Source of the DNA: Vibrio sp. NTOU-M3
Lineage (GTDB): Bacteria > Pseudomonadota > Gammaproteobacteria > Enterobacterales > Vibrionaceae
DNA length: 64,000 bases
Direction: 5' to 3'
Assembly (NCBI RefSeq): GCF_040869035.1
Contig: NZ_CP162100.1
Location: 2,852,001 to 2,916,000 of the forward strand
A program made the position numbers and the translations under genes. A model generated the notes under the pieces. It did no database searches. It was not told the DNA's origin and saw only the letters and a list, made by a program, of their open reading frames with translations. The stretch's first letter is position 1. The number at the start of each line of letters is the position of its first letter. This document shows positions 33,667-44,019 of this stretch, piece by piece.

Positions 33667-34500
33667 TTAAAACGCTCGATGAACTTCATCGGGCGTTTTG
33701 TATTTTAAAGCCGTATGTGGTCTTAGTTGATTATAGATCTCTACGGATTCCGCGACCATTACTCTCGCTTCTCCCAGATCTCGCGGTTTTCTCAGTAAAA
33801 GCTCCGTTTTGAGGATCCCATTGATGCGCTCTGCTAAAGCATTTTGATAGCAGTCATACCCATCCGTCATCGAGCAACTTATTCCATGATTTTTATGGAT
33901 ATCTTGATACTCCTTCGAGCAGTATTGTGAACCTCTATCTGAATGATGAACGAGCTTTTCCTTACTTTTCCGTTTCTTAAGTGCCGAAATGAATGCTCGT
34001 TTAACAGATTGTGTTTTCATATTATCGTCAACATAGTAACCAACGCTCTTTCTTGAGTACGCGTCTGTCACTAAACTCACATAACTTTCGCCTTGCTGAG
34101 TTGGTTAGTAAGTGATGTCTGCAACCCACAGTTGCTCAATTTTATTGGGCACTACGCCATCTTTTACCTTGTTTGGATGGCAGAAAAACCGATGGTGGCT
34201 ATCCGTAGTTCGGTGATAAGCCCTCCGTGCTCTAACCAACAACCGATGGTTTCTAAGCAACTCAAAGAGCCTATCTCGACCTATTTGAATACCACTCATG
34301 CTTGCTAAAAACTTCAGTTTGCGAGTACCAATGCGCGGCTGTTTTATCCTGACATCATGAACGAATTGAATGATCGTTCTCTCATGATGTTCTTTACTAA
34401 ACTGGACCTGGCATTGCTTGTAATAGGCTTGACGGGAGATATGTACCAATTGACAAAACTTCGTCACAGTCAAACCGGTTATGGTTTTTTCTTGGACCAC
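33667..34500 (-). pseudogene. IS3-family transposase orfB, interrupted by an in-frame stop
   Basis: The DDE integrase-type transposase. The N-terminal part (34105-34500, GTG start) ends at QLWVADITY and the same frame continues with PTQQGESYV and SLVTDAYSRKSVGYYV. Between them a TAA at 34105-34107 stands where a Leu codon (TTA) is likely, a one-base change. The first catalytic Asp (WVAD) is before the stop; the second (HHSDRGSQY) and the Glu (NALAERINGILK) are after it. Without readthrough no full catalytic core is made. Confidence 0.9.
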
Positions 34501-34871
34501 GTTCCTCTGGGCTTTTTTGTCACTTTAGCTCCGTAGTCACGTTCCATTACGTTCACTACGGCCTCAAAAAAGTCGGCTTTAAGCTTTGCATCTTCAAGCT
34601 GTTTCTCCAGCTCTTTGATACGTTGCTCGGGTGTGGGAGGTGAATTAAACTCAGACATCGGTAACCCTTTTTTCAAAAATCGAGGAGTGCCTCCGGACCA
34701 ATCGAGTCGCCCATGTTTTCGGAGCCACACTAATACTGTAGAACAACCTTGGATCCCGTATTTGTCTTGAGCTTGTTTATAGGTAAGTTCTCCTCTTTCT
34801 ACCTCATCAACCACATTGAGTTTAAAGGCGAGGGAATAATCTCGTTGAGTACGTCTAGTTGTTGATTTCAT
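34479..34871 (-). CDS. IS3-family transposase orfA
   Basis: A 130-aa protein with an N-terminal helix-turn-helix (RDYSLAFKLNVVDEVERG, GIQGCSTVLVWLRKHG) and a leucine-zipper-like coiled coil near 80-100 (RIKELEKQLEDAKLKADF), as usual for IS3 OrfA. It overlaps orfB by 22 bp. The heptamer A AAA AAG (34512-34518) in its frame would allow a -1 frameshift to make OrfAB. Confidence 0.9.
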   Translation of the reverse strand: MKSTTRRTQRDYSLAFKLNVVDEVERGELTYKQAQDKYGIQGCSTVLVWLRKHGRLDWSGGTPRFLKKGLPMSEFNSPPTPEQRIKELEKQLEDAKLKADFFEAVVNVMERDYGAKVTKKPRGTWSKKKP

Positions 34872-34934
34872 AACACTCTCCTATTTCTAGCTTGGAAAGT
34901 GTCAACTTTATTTAGGACGGGACACGGACATAAT

Positions 34935-34964
34935 AAAAAAGCTTCTATTAATGGAAGCTTTTTT
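34935..34964. terminator. Terminator between cysC and the IS element, probably also that of cheX
   Basis: A stem of up to 13 pairs, AAAAAAGCTTC/GAAGCTTTTTT plus inner pairs, with A and T runs on both sides, so it works in both directions. It terminates cysC on the minus strand. Before the insertion it would have stood about 20 bp after the cheX stop. Confidence 0.85.
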
Positions 34965-34982
34965 ATTGGTTACAACATTGCG

Positions 34983-35606
34983 CTACTTGGCAATAATGCC
35001 ACGTTGTTTCAATTCAGCCATACATAACTCAACAAGCTCCTCAACACTGCACTCCCCTGCTGGCAAATCTAGTTCAGCCGCCAATGGCGCTTCATACTCA
35101 GAGTCGATTCCAGTGAAATTCGTGATCTCTCCTGCCCTTGCTTTTTTATACAGGCCTTTTGGATCGCGCTCTTCGCATACTGACAGAGAAGCATTAACGA
35201 ACACTTCAATAAATTCTCCATCAGGCAACATTTCACGAACCATTTGACGTTCAGCTCGATGTGGTGAAATGAAAGCTGATAGCACAATCAAACCAGCATC
35301 AGCCATGAGCTTCGAAAGCTCGCCGATACGACGAATATTTTCACGACGATCTTGCTCTGAGAAACCTAAGTCACTGCACAAACCGTGGCGTACATTGTCA
35401 CCGTCCAATAAATAGGTATGGTACCCTTGGCTCGCTAGCTTGCTTTCCAACGCACCCGCGACGGTCGATTTACCCGCCCCCGATAACCCTGTAAACCAAA
35501 GCACGGCGGGCTGCTGTTTTTTCAGTTCAGCTCGAAATAATTTATCTATCGTATGTTGATGCCAAACGATGTTTTCGTCTTTCACAGGCGTCTGCGTTGT
35601 CATCAT
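34983..35606 (-). CDS. cysC: Adenylylsulfate kinase CysC
   Basis: A 207-aa kinase that phosphorylates APS to PAPS, the substrate of CysH. The P-loop GLSGAGKST is at about 40-48; later motifs are [16 protein letters not shown] and the lid segment [14 protein letters not shown]. Last gene of the cobA-cysD-cysN-permease-cysC run, 10 bp after the permease gene. Confidence 0.96.
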   Translation of the reverse strand: MMTTQTPVKDENIVWHQHTIDKLFRAELKKQQPAVLWFTGLSGAGKSTVAGALESKLASQGYHTYLLDGDNVRHGLCSDLGFSEQDRRENIRRIGELSKLMADAGLIVLSAFISPHRAERQMVREMLPDGEFIEVFVNASLSVCEERDPKGLYKKARAGEITNFTGIDSEYEAPLAAELDLPAGECSVEELVELCMAELKQRGIIAK

Positions 35607-35616
35607 TCAAATCCTT

Positions 35617-37341
35617 TTAAAACGGAAAAAAGAGTGGGATTAAGCTAAGTACCAGAACCGAATACACGATCGAAATTGGTATGCCTATCCGTACGTAATC
35701 TGTCAATTTGTAATTCCCAACGCTATAAACCAATAAGTTTGTTTGATAGCCGTATGGCGAAATAAAACTGGCACTTGCACCAAACAATACCGCCATAATG
35801 AATGGCATGGGATCAACGCCATAACTGATAGCCATGCTGTAGCCGATAGGAAATGCCAGTGCGGCAGCGGCATTATTGGTTACCAACTCAGTTAGGATGA
35901 GAGTCAATAAATACGTCGCAACCAATGCGCCTAAAACGCCCCAACCATTAAATGTATGCATGAACATCTGCCCAAGACGCTCAGACAAACCAGTAGAAAG
36001 CATTAATTGAGCGATAGATAGCGCAGAGCCAACAATTACCACAATGTCGACAGGGAAACGGCGACGTAATTCACTCAGTTGAACCACCCCAGTGAACAGC
36101 ATGATCACTAGATACACCGCAAGCCCTTTAATCAAGGGAATAAACTCAAGCAGAGCTGCCGCTATCACAAGCGCAAAACCTGCCAATACCCATGATGATT
36201 TATTGATGTCTAAGCGTGCACTAGAGTCCAGATCATTGATTTGAACAAATTCTTTACGGTGTGCTTGGCGCTCTGATTCAAAACGCTTTCCCGGGACTAA
36301 CACTAAGGTATCACCAGCATTGAGCGTGATATTTCCCAAACCTCCTTCTAACCGTTCATGACCACGGCGAATAGCGACGACCACAGCATCAAAGCGGTCT
36401 CGAAAACGACTCGACTTCAAGGTTTTATTGCAAAACGACGCTGAAGAGCTCACTACCACTTCTACAAAACTTTGACCATTCAAATGATGCTGACCAAACA
36501 ACGTTAACCCTTGGATCTCTTGAAGCGTTGCAACACTTTCAATATCTCCACAAAAGAGCAATCGGTCTTTCGCTTGAAGTACAAAGTCAGGGTCAACCGA
36601 TGGCATGGTTTGCCCATCACGAATGACTTCAGCTAAAAACAATTTGCGTAAAGCGCGTAAATTGTTTTCCGCAATACTTTTTCCAACCAGAGGAGAGCCA
36701 GACTCGACTCGTGCTTCAAGAAAATATGGCAGATCATCTTGGGCATGATCTTCATAATTGGGTAACAAGTAGCTGAGCGGGATCAGGATCACCAAGCCAC
36801 CCACTAATACTGATAAGCCGATCAAGGTGGGTGTGAAAAAGTTCAAACTCGGTAAACCGGCATCTTCCACAAAGCTATTAATGATCAAGTTGGTGGAGGT
36901 ACCGATCAACGTTAATGTCCCACCTAAGATCGCCGCATAAGAAAGCGGGATCAATAACTTTGATGGCGCGTGTTGTTGATTACGCTTTATCGCTCCAATA
37001 AGGGAGACCACAACTGCCGTATTGTTAGTAAATGAAGATAGCAGCGCAGTGGAAAAACCAAGCTTGGCCACAACGGTACCGAGTTTACCATTCGACAAGC
37101 TACGACTTACCCAGCTAATCAAGCGGGTCTTTTCTAAAGCACTTGATGCCAAGATCAGTAATACAAGAGTCAACAAAGACGAATTGGTAAAATTAGTGGC
37201 AACATCGCTTAACTCGATCATTCCCGCAATAAAGGCGATGAATGCTGCACCAGCAAAGATCAAGCTGGGCTTTATTCGAGTCACGAGCAGACAAGTCACA
37301 ATGCCAAGCAGCATTGCTAACACAAATCCTTGTTGCCACAT
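35617..37341 (-). CDS. SLC13-family permease with TrkA-C domains, probable sulfate transporter
   Basis: A 574-aa membrane protein. SLC13/DASS-type membrane halves (about 1-200 and 390-574, with SFTNNTAVVV and ELVTNNAAAALAF) flank two cytoplasmic TrkA-C (RCK-C) domains (about 205-375). Related transporters carry sulfate, phosphate or dicarboxylates with Na+. It lies between cysN and cysC, so sulfate uptake is the likely role by context; the substrate is inferred. Confidence 0.88.
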   Translation of the reverse strand: MWQQGFVLAMLLGIVTCLLVTRIKPSLIFAGAAFIAFIAGMIELSDVATNFTNSSLLTLVLLILASSALEKTRLISWVSRSLSNGKLGTVVAKLGFSTALLSSFTNNTAVVVSLIGAIKRNQQHAPSKLLIPLSYAAILGGTLTLIGTSTNLIINSFVEDAGLPSLNFFTPTLIGLSVLVGGLVILIPLSYLLPNYEDHAQDDLPYFLEARVESGSPLVGKSIAENNLRALRKLFLAEVIRDGQTMPSVDPDFVLQAKDRLLFCGDIESVATLQEIQGLTLFGQHHLNGQSFVEVVVSSSASFCNKTLKSSRFRDRFDAVVVAIRRGHERLEGGLGNITLNAGDTLVLVPGKRFESERQAHRKEFVQINDLDSSARLDINKSSWVLAGFALVIAAALLEFIPLIKGLAVYLVIMLFTGVVQLSELRRRFPVDIVVIVGSALSIAQLMLSTGLSERLGQMFMHTFNGWGVLGALVATYLLTLILTELVTNNAAAALAFPIGYSMAISYGVDPMPFIMAVLFGASASFISPYGYQTNLLVYSVGNYKLTDYVRIGIPISIVYSVLVLSLIPLFFPF

Positions 37342-37374
37342 AATCCCTACCTTACACAGAACACTCTGTGATGG

Positions 37375-38802
37375 TTACTTCAATAACTGACTCAGATCCT
37401 TCGCATCCCAATGAGGGAAATGCTTACGAATAAGTGCATTTAGCTCTATTTCGAACGCTGAGAGATCACCTGTTGTGGCTTCGCTCACCGATAAGCTTTC
37501 ACGCACCAGCCCTGCCCCTACAGTCACATTGGTTAAACGGTCAATAATAATAAAACCGCCTGTGTCTGCGCAGTTGAGGTAATCATCCAGTGCCACCGAT
37601 TCATTTAATGTCCATTCACATGCACCAATGCCATTTAACGGCAAACTTTCTGCATCATGAGTAGAGAGGTTATTGATGTCATATTGATAACGAATGGCAT
37701 CCACTCGACCAACGCTCTTCTTGCCTGCAATTTTGATGTCATAATCACGACCTGGCGCTAGAGGTTGCTCAGTCATCCAAACGACGTCAGCAAGTAGACG
37801 GTTTGTGGATTCCACCTTGGCATTTTCAAGGACAATTAAATCCCCACGGCTGATATCAATTTCATCTTCCAAGGTTAGTGTGACGGCTAGACCTGCTTGT
37901 GCTTGCTCTAGATCACCGTCAAACGTGACTATGCGTGCGACTTTCGATGTTTTACCTGATGGAAGCGCTTTAACAGCGTCACCCACTTTGATCGAACCTG
38001 ATGCGATAGTGCCAGCAAAACCACGAAAATCGAGATTTGGACGATTCACGTACTGGACGGGGAAACGAAACTCTCCCTCCTCCTTCTCATGGTCAACATC
38101 AACTGCCTCGAGAATATCCAGCAATGGTGCCCCTTGGTACCAAGCCATCTTCTGGCTTTTCTCTACTACGTTGTCGCCTTCCAGTGCTGATAAAGGAATG
38201 ATTTGAATGTCGATATCACCATGAAGGTTTTCAGAAAACGCTAAATACTCTTCACGAATCTCTTCAAAACGCTCTTGGGAATAATCAACAAGATCCATTT
38301 TGTTCACAGCAACGACAAAATGTTTCAAGCCAAGCAGATTTGAGATAAACGAATGGCGACGCGTTTGATCCAGTACCCCTTTACGTGCATCAATAAGGAT
38401 TACTGCAAGATCACACGTTGATGCACCGGTCGCCATATTTCGAGTGTACTGCTCATGCCCTGGCGTATCCGCAATAATGAACTTACGCTTCTGAGTAGAA
38501 AAATAACGGTAAGCCACATCAATTGTGATGCCTTGTTCACGCTCGGCTTGCAGACCATCCACCAGCAAGGCTAAGTCTGGTTTTTCACCTGTCGTACCAA
38601 CACGTTGGCTGTCAGAGTGGACTGCCGCTAATTGATCTTCATAAATCTGCTTCGAGTCATGGAGCAATCGGCCTATCAGTGTACTTTTACCATCGTCTAC
38701 GGAACCACAGGTTAAAAATCTAAGTAGCGATTTATGTTGATGTTGGTTTAGGTAACCTTCGATACCAAGCTCAGCTAATTGAGCTTCAACTGCACTGTTC
38801 AT
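37375..38802 (-). CDS. cysN: Sulfate adenylyltransferase subunit 1 CysN (GTPase)
   Basis: A 475-aa EF-Tu-like GTPase whose GTP hydrolysis drives APS formation by CysD. GTP motifs: GSVDDGKST (about 33-41), [12 protein letters not shown] (about 112-123) and NKMD (about 167-170). There is no fused CysC domain; the kinase is encoded separately downstream. It follows cysD by 18 bp. Confidence 0.96.
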   Translation of the reverse strand: MNSAVEAQLAELGIEGYLNQHQHKSLLRFLTCGSVDDGKSTLIGRLLHDSKQIYEDQLAAVHSDSQRVGTTGEKPDLALLVDGLQAEREQGITIDVAYRYFSTQKRKFIIADTPGHEQYTRNMATGASTCDLAVILIDARKGVLDQTRRHSFISNLLGLKHFVVAVNKMDLVDYSQERFEEIREEYLAFSENLHGDIDIQIIPLSALEGDNVVEKSQKMAWYQGAPLLDILEAVDVDHEKEEGEFRFPVQYVNRPNLDFRGFAGTIASGSIKVGDAVKALPSGKTSKVARIVTFDGDLEQAQAGLAVTLTLEDEIDISRGDLIVLENAKVESTNRLLADVVWMTEQPLAPGRDYDIKIAGKKSVGRVDAIRYQYDINNLSTHDAESLPLNGIGACEWTLNESVALDDYLNCADTGGFIIIDRLTNVTVGAGLVRESLSVSEATTGDLSAFEIELNALIRKHFPHWDAKDLSQLLK

Positions 38803-38820
38803 ATTCTTTCCTTAGATCTT

Positions 38821-39729
38821 TTAGAAGTAGCCTTGGCGTTTTTTCAGTTCCATCGATCCAGACTGATCGTGGTCGATCGCTCGTCCCTGACGTTCACTCG
38901 ATGTGGCAACTAGCATCTCTTCAATAATGCCGGTTAACGTCTTCGCTTCTGACTCAATCGCCCCTGTCAGTGGATAGCAACCCAGAGTTCTGAAACGAAC
39001 ACTCTTTTCTTCAATAACTTCCCCAGGCTCGAGTTCCATTCGATCGTCATCAACCATGATCAACATGCCATCACGCTCAACCACTGGGCGCTTATCCGCT
39101 AAATACAGTGGTACGATTTCAATATCTTCTAGGTAGATGTATTGCCAAATATCCAGCTCTGTCCAGTTTGATAGTGGGAACACGCGAATACTTTCCCCCT
39201 TGTTAATTTGGCCGTTATAGGTACGCCATAACTCAGGACGCTGGTTTTTAGGATCCCAAGTATGGTTCTTGTCACGGAATGAATACACACGCTCTTTCGC
39301 ACGAGACTTTTCTTCATCACGGCGTGCACCACCGAATGCGGCATCAAAACCGTACTTGTTCAGAGCTTGCTTCAAGCCTTGAGTTTTCATGATGTCCGTA
39401 TGTTTAGAGGAGCCATGAACAAAAGGGCTACAACCCATTGCTAGACCTTCAGGGTTCTTATGAACCAAAAGCTCAAAGCCATACTTTTCTGCAGTACGAT
39501 CGCGAAACTCAATCATCTCTTTAAATTTCCAATCGGTATCCACATGAAGAAGTGGGAATGGAATTTTGCCTGGGTAAAACGCCTTACGTGCTAAATGCAA
39601 CATCACTGACGAATCTTTACCAATGGAGTACATCATCACTGGGTTATCAAATTCTGCTGCAACTTCACGGATGATATGAATACTTTCCGCTTCGAGCTGT
39701 TTCAGGTGGGTTAAACGTTGTTGGTCCAT
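38821..39729 (-). CDS. cysD: Sulfate adenylyltransferase subunit 2 CysD
   Basis: A 302-aa subunit, the same length as in E. coli. The PP-loop-type nucleotide site is [18 protein letters not shown] (about 54-71), followed by [15 protein letters not shown]. With CysN it makes APS from ATP and sulfate. It starts 53 bp after cobA, and cysN follows directly. Confidence 0.96.
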   Translation of the reverse strand: MDQQRLTHLKQLEAESIHIIREVAAEFDNPVMMYSIGKDSSVMLHLARKAFYPGKIPFPLLHVDTDWKFKEMIEFRDRTAEKYGFELLVHKNPEGLAMGCSPFVHGSSKHTDIMKTQGLKQALNKYGFDAAFGGARRDEEKSRAKERVYSFRDKNHTWDPKNQRPELWRTYNGQINKGESIRVFPLSNWTELDIWQYIYLEDIEIVPLYLADKRPVVERDGMLIMVDDDRMELEPGEVIEEKSVRFRTLGCYPLTGAIESEAKTLTGIIEEMLVATSSERQGRAIDHDQSGSMELKKRQGYF

Positions 39730-39782
39730 GTTTATGCTTCCTTTGCTACTCTGCTTGAGCGAGTGGGCTTAACTTTATTGCC

Positions 39783-40649
39783 TTACGCATAATGTCTTAG
39801 TGGTTCTGCAGACTCCTCACTGCCAAACCAATGTAATTTTTCAGATAAAGCCACAACTTCTCCTACCACGATCAACGCTGGAGATTGGGCATCTTTTGCA
39901 AGTTCTGCCAACTGTGAAAGCTGGCCTTTGAAAATTTTCTGATCTGCCTGAGTACCACGCTCAATAATGGCGATTGGTGTACTTAGAGCTCGACCATGTT
40001 TAATTAATTGCTGCTGGATATACGAAGACTTCATCAACCCCATGTAGATCACCAGCGTTTGGTGCCCACGAGCCAGTGTCGACCAATCCATATTATCGGT
40101 TTCAGCCTTTAAGTGACCGGTCACAAACATTGCCGATTGAGCATAATCGCGGTGAGTTAATGGAATTCCTGCGTAAGCCGTTGCCCCGGCAGCGGCGGTA
40201 ATACCAGGGATCACTTGAAACGCAATCCCTGCATCAGCCAGAACTTCAAGCTCTTCTCCACCACGTCCGAACACAAAAGGATCGCCGCCTTTAATCCGCA
40301 CAACGCGGTGACCCTGATGGGCAAAATCAACAATTAATTGATTGGTTTTTTCTTGAGGAACACTATGGTGACCTGCGCGCTTACCAACGCAGACCAAAAT
40401 CGTGGAAGATGGAACAAGCGCCATAATGTCGTCTGACACTAAGTAGTCATACAAAACGACATCAGCTTGTTGAAGGAAAGACAACGCTTTAAGTGTGAGC
40501 AATTCAGGATCACCAGGACCTGCGCCTACTAAAGCGACTTCTCCGGGGCATAATTGACTTTGGACTACCTTCTGAAATGTAGAGGTATTATTTCTCACGC
40601 TACTGAGCGGGAACTGAGAAACGCTTTCCTTCATAACCATAATCACCAT
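39783..40649 (-). CDS. cobA: Uroporphyrinogen-III C-methyltransferase (SUMT)
   Basis: A 288-aa methyltransferase. S-adenosylmethionine-binding and active-site motifs: [32 protein letters not shown] and [21 protein letters not shown]. It methylates uroporphyrinogen III to precorrin-2, needed for the sirohaem of CysI. It lacks the dehydrogenase/chelatase domain of CysG, so another enzyme must finish sirohaem. The ATG at 40649 has AAGGAA three bases before it; ATGs at 40640 and 40634 are alternatives. Heads the cysDNC run. Confidence 0.92.
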   Translation of the reverse strand: MVIMVMKESVSQFPLSSVRNNTSTFQKVVQSQLCPGEVALVGAGPGDPELLTLKALSFLQQADVVLYDYLVSDDIMALVPSSTILVCVGKRAGHHSVPQEKTNQLIVDFAHQGHRVVRIKGGDPFVFGRGGEELEVLADAGIAFQVIPGITAAAGATAYAGIPLTHRDYAQSAMFVTGHLKAETDNMDWSTLARGHQTLVIYMGLMKSSYIQQQLIKHGRALSTPIAIIERGTQADQKIFKGQLSQLAELAKDAQSPALIVVGEVVALSEKLHWFGSEESAEPLRHYA

Positions 40650-40895
40650 TTATTCCTTGTGAATAAAATGCATTATGGCGCTCTCTTTATATTACCTGAA
40701 ATTCTAAAATTTCATTTTTTATTCGAAATACTGATAAGGGAATAGATTCTTCACTCACTAAAGGTGAGACGCTCGTTGCAGAAGAGCATTTAGCAAACGC
40801 TCAAAATCACAATTTAATGCTTACTAAACACATTGTTACATAAGGTTTTGTTACATTATGCGGGTTCACTTAACCCCCTCTATCGGAGCACAACA
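40650..40895. other. Intergenic region between cobA and cpdB
   Basis: 246 bp between divergent genes; it should carry the cobA-cysDNC promoter and the cpdB promoter. AT-rich near the cobA side. No RNA gene or repeat was recognised and no CysB site could be assigned. Confidence 0.4.
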
Positions 40896-42857
40896 ATGAA
40901 AGTAGCAGTGAAACCTTTATCCCTTGCTGTACTTGGCGGCCTGTTAACTATGGCAGGCCCAGCGATGGCAGACACCATTAAATTGCGTATCATCGAGACC
41001 ACAGACATCCACACAAATGTTATGGACTACGATTACTACAAAGATAAGCCATCACAAAAAATTGGTTTAACTCGTGCTGCTACATTAGTGAAACAAGCCC
41101 GTGCAGAAGTGGAAAATAGTGTATTGGTTGATAATGGTGACTTGATCCAAGGTAGCCCGATGGGCGACTACATGGCCTCAAAAGGCATTAAAGAAGGTGA
41201 AGTACACCCAGTTTATAAAGCGATGAACCAGCTCAATTATGATGTTGGTAACATCGGTAACCACGAATTCAACTACGGCTTAGAGTTCTTGGCCGAAACC
41301 ATTAATGACGCTGATTTCCCTTACATCAGTGCTAACGTTTTTGATAAGAAAACAGGTGAACACTACTTCAAGCCTTACATCATCAAAGCACACACTTTTA
41401 AAGATAGCGACGGTGTAGAGCACCAAATTAAAGTGGGCTACATCGGCTTTGTCCCACCTCAAATTATGGTTTGGGATAAGAAAAACCTTGAAGGCAAAGT
41501 GTTTGCTAAAGATATTAAGGAAACAGCTGAAAAACTGGTTCCTCAAATGAAGAAAGAAGGGGCTGACGTCATTGTTGCGATTCCTCACTCTGGTGTATCG
41601 ATGGATCCGCACAAACTTGGAGAAGAAAACTCCACCTATTACCTATCAGAAGTGGAAGGTATTGATGCGATCGCATTCGGTCACTCACATGCCGTTTTTC
41701 CGGGTAAGGGTTTCGATGATCTAAAAGGTATCGATAACCAAAAAGGTACCATTAATGGTGTTGCCGCCGTCATGCCAGGCCGTTGGGGTAGCCATGTTGG
41801 TGTGATTGATCTTGAACTCAAAGAACAAGAAGGAAAATGGGTGGTCGTAAAAGGCCAATCGGAAGCCCGCCCTATCTTTAATAAAAAGACAAAACAATCG
41901 TTAGCAGAAGCAGACTCTGAAATGGTAAAAGCACTGGCTGCTGACCATAAAGGAACTCGAGATTTTGTTAACCAACCAATTGGTAAAGCCAGCGATGTAA
42001 TGTACAGCTTTTTGGCATTAGTACAGGATGACCCAACCGTACAAATCGTAAACTTGGCACAAAAAGATTATGTTGAACGCTTTATTCAGGGCGACCCAGA
42101 TCTCGCAGATATCCCTGTACTTTCTGCCGCGGCGCCATTTAAAGCAGGTGGACGTAAAAACGATCCGGCGAATTTTACTGAAGTAGAATCAGGCCAACTT
42201 ACATTCCGCAACGCAGCGGATCTTTACCTGTATCCAAATACTCTTGTGGCAATGAAAGTTACGGGTAAAGAGGTGAAAGAATGGCTGGAATGTACCGCAG
42301 GTCAGTTTAAGCAGATTGATGTTAACAGCACTACCCCACAAAGCTTAATCGATTGGGACGGTTTCCGTACCTATAACTTCGACGTGATTGATGGCCTCAA
42401 CTATCAAATCGATGTAACCACACCTGCGAAATACGATGGTGATTGTAAACTAGTAAATGATAGTGCTGAGCGTATCGTGAACCTAACCTACCAAGGTAAA
42501 CCAATCGATATGAAGCAGAACTTCATTATTGCTACCAACAACTACCGCGCATACAGCAACAAATTCCCTGGCACTGGCTCTGAGTTTGTTGCTTTTGACT
42601 CTCCTGATGAAAACCGTTCAGTTATCGCTGCATATATCACTCGTGTAAGCCACGAAAAAGGAGAATTTACACCAAGTGCAGATAACAATTGGTCATTTGC
42701 GCCAATCAAATCAGAGAAGAAACTAGATATCCGATTCGAAACATCACCAAGCGAGAAAGCGGCTGAGTTCATTAAAGAGAAAGGCCAATATCCAATGAAA
42801 CGAGTCGCTACTGATGATGTAGGTTTTGCGGTTTATCAAATTGACCTTCAAAAATAA
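40896..42857 (+). CDS. cpdB: Periplasmic 2',3'-cyclic-nucleotide 2'-phosphodiesterase/3'-nucleotidase
   Basis: A 653-aa secreted enzyme. Signal peptide about 1-25 (ending GPAMA), then a calcineurin-like metallophosphatase domain with metal motifs [26 protein letters not shown] and [10 protein letters not shown]. The C-terminal 5'-nucleotidase domain follows (about 370-600). The TDIHTNV-YDYY form is typical of CpdB rather than UshA. It lets the cell use extracellular nucleotides. The ATG at 40896 after CGGAG opens the signal peptide and is preferred to 40833. A terminator follows. Confidence 0.94.
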   Translation: MKVAVKPLSLAVLGGLLTMAGPAMADTIKLRIIETTDIHTNVMDYDYYKDKPSQKIGLTRAATLVKQARAEVENSVLVDNGDLIQGSPMGDYMASKGIKEGEVHPVYKAMNQLNYDVGNIGNHEFNYGLEFLAETINDADFPYISANVFDKKTGEHYFKPYIIKAHTFKDSDGVEHQIKVGYIGFVPPQIMVWDKKNLEGKVFAKDIKETAEKLVPQMKKEGADVIVAIPHSGVSMDPHKLGEENSTYYLSEVEGIDAIAFGHSHAVFPGKGFDDLKGIDNQKGTINGVAAVMPGRWGSHVGVIDLELKEQEGKWVVVKGQSEARPIFNKKTKQSLAEADSEMVKALAADHKGTRDFVNQPIGKASDVMYSFLALVQDDPTVQIVNLAQKDYVERFIQGDPDLADIPVLSAAAPFKAGGRKNDPANFTEVESGQLTFRNAADLYLYPNTLVAMKVTGKEVKEWLECTAGQFKQIDVNSTTPQSLIDWDGFRTYNFDVIDGLNYQIDVTTPAKYDGDCKLVNDSAERIVNLTYQGKPIDMKQNFIIATNNYRAYSNKFPGTGSEFVAFDSPDENRSVIAAYITRVSHEKGEFTPSADNNWSFAPIKSEKKLDIRFETSPSEKAAEFIKEKGQYPMKRVATDDVGFAVYQIDLQK

Positions 42858-42880
42858 CGTTAAGTTGTATACTTTACCAA

Positions 42881-42906
42881 GCCGCAATTTAGATTGCGGC
42901 TTTTTA
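42881..42906 (+). terminator. Terminator of cpdB
   Basis: An 8-bp stem GCCGCAAT/ATTGCGGC with a four-base loop, followed by TTTTTATT. It lies 24 bp after the cpdB stop and just before the next gene. Confidence 0.88.
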
Positions 42907-42920
42907 TTGAGAGGTTGGTG

Positions 42921-43484
42921 ATGGAACAGAGCTTTATTAACAATTTAGATGCACATGGTTTTACCCAAGATGAAATTCAAGAACTGTGCGATTTGGCGAC
43001 GCCATTAGAGTTGCCAACAAGGCACATATTGGTGCATCAAGGTGAAGAAGCGAGCGATGTCTACTTCATCATAGAAGGCATATGTCACGCCGCCTACCTA
43101 ACTGAGAAAGGCAAAGAATTCAGCAAAGAGTTTTACTGGGAACAGGATTGGGTCATTGGATTTGAAAGTCTCATAAAGCATCAACCTTCGCCATACTTAA
43201 TTGAATCTCTCACTCCTTGTAAAATGCTATGTCTACCAGTAGAAACCTTGCGTTGCTGGCGTGAAGAGAGACACAGCCTTTACATTAAGCTGCTTGAAAC
43301 TCAACTGATGTACAAAGAGAACAAAGAACGTTTCATGTTGCTCTATACAGCAGAAGAGCGCTATGAGCTATTACGCCAAAACTTTCCAAACCTCATTGAA
43401 CGAGTCAATGACTGCCAGATCGCTGCCTACCTCGGTATCACACCTATCAGCTTGAGCCGGATTAAAAAACGTATTTCAAGTTAA
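42921..43484 (+). CDS. Crp/Fnr-type transcriptional regulator
   Basis: A 187-aa protein with an N-terminal cyclic-nucleotide-binding-like domain (about 25-115, HQGEEASDVYFIIEGICHAAYL) and a C-terminal helix-turn-helix (about 155-187, DCQIAAYLGITPISLSRIKKR). It lacks the Fnr cysteine cluster and the usual Crp cAMP contacts, so the effector is unknown. The ATG at 42921 after GAGG is preferred; the frame extends back into the cpdB terminator but has no good start there. Confidence 0.85.
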   Translation: MEQSFINNLDAHGFTQDEIQELCDLATPLELPTRHILVHQGEEASDVYFIIEGICHAAYLTEKGKEFSKEFYWEQDWVIGFESLIKHQPSPYLIESLTPCKMLCLPVETLRCWREERHSLYIKLLETQLMYKENKERFMLLYTAEERYELLRQNFPNLIERVNDCQIAAYLGITPISLSRIKKRISS

Positions 43485-43560
43485 CAATTGTTAATGCTGA
43501 AAGAGGCTGTAGTTGTTACAGTCGCTCTACGTCATCGGATTATAGAGGGACTTACATTAC

Positions 43561-44019
43561 ATGCTCACTTGGCAGCTTCTTCCTTTTTCTCAACTAACGA
43601 CCCAACAACTTTATCAACTGCTCAAATTGAGAGTGGATGTGTTCGTTGTTGAGCAAACGTGCCCATACCCAGAACTTGATGACAAAGATCATCAACCGGG
43701 TGTGCATCATCTTTTGGGTTACAGTCATGGGAAACTCGCAGCATGCGCACGTTTATTACCTAAAGGAGTGAGTTATCCGTCAGTCAGTATCGGACGTGTT
43801 GCCACCTCAGCTGAATTCAGAGGAACGGGTATTGGCCATCAATTGCTTGAACAAGCATTGCACGCATGCCATCAGCTATGGCCTGATCAAGATATCGAAA
43901 TCGGCGCTCAAGAACACTTAATGCAGTTTTATACCAAATATGGATTTAACCAGACCTCGGCAGTGTATTTGGAAGATGGCATACCCCACATAGACATGAA
44001 ACGAGATGGTGGTCAGTGA
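43561..44019 (+). CDS. elaA: ElaA-type GNAT acetyltransferase
   Basis: A 152-aa GNAT protein. The acetyl-CoA-binding motif RGTGIGHQLLEQAL lies at about 87-100, preceded by IGRVAT, and the N-terminal LRVDVFVVEQTCPYPELDD is typical of ElaA. Substrate unknown. It overlaps the next gene by 4 bases (GTGA), so they are probably cotranscribed. Confidence 0.88.
   Translation: MLTWQLLPFSQLTTQQLYQLLKLRVDVFVVEQTCPYPELDDKDHQPGVHHLLGYSHGKLAACARLLPKGVSYPSVSIGRVATSAEFRGTGIGHQLLEQALHACHQLWPDQDIEIGAQEHLMQFYTKYGFNQTSAVYLEDGIPHIDMKRDGGQ

Larger units (their letters stand above)
33634..34924 (-). mobile_element. IS3-family insertion sequence (1291 bp), transposase broken
   Basis: Imperfect terminal inverted repeats begin TGACCCGTCCT at 33634 and, read inward from 34924, TGTCCCGTCCT; both continue to GTTGACACTTT. 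The target CGG is present on both sides (33631-33633 and 34925-34927), giving a 3-bp duplication. Two minus-strand frames are typical of the family: orfA (34479-34871) and orfB (33667-34500). The orfB frame contains an ochre stop, so this copy probably cannot move by itself. No closer IS group was assigned. Confidence 0.93.
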
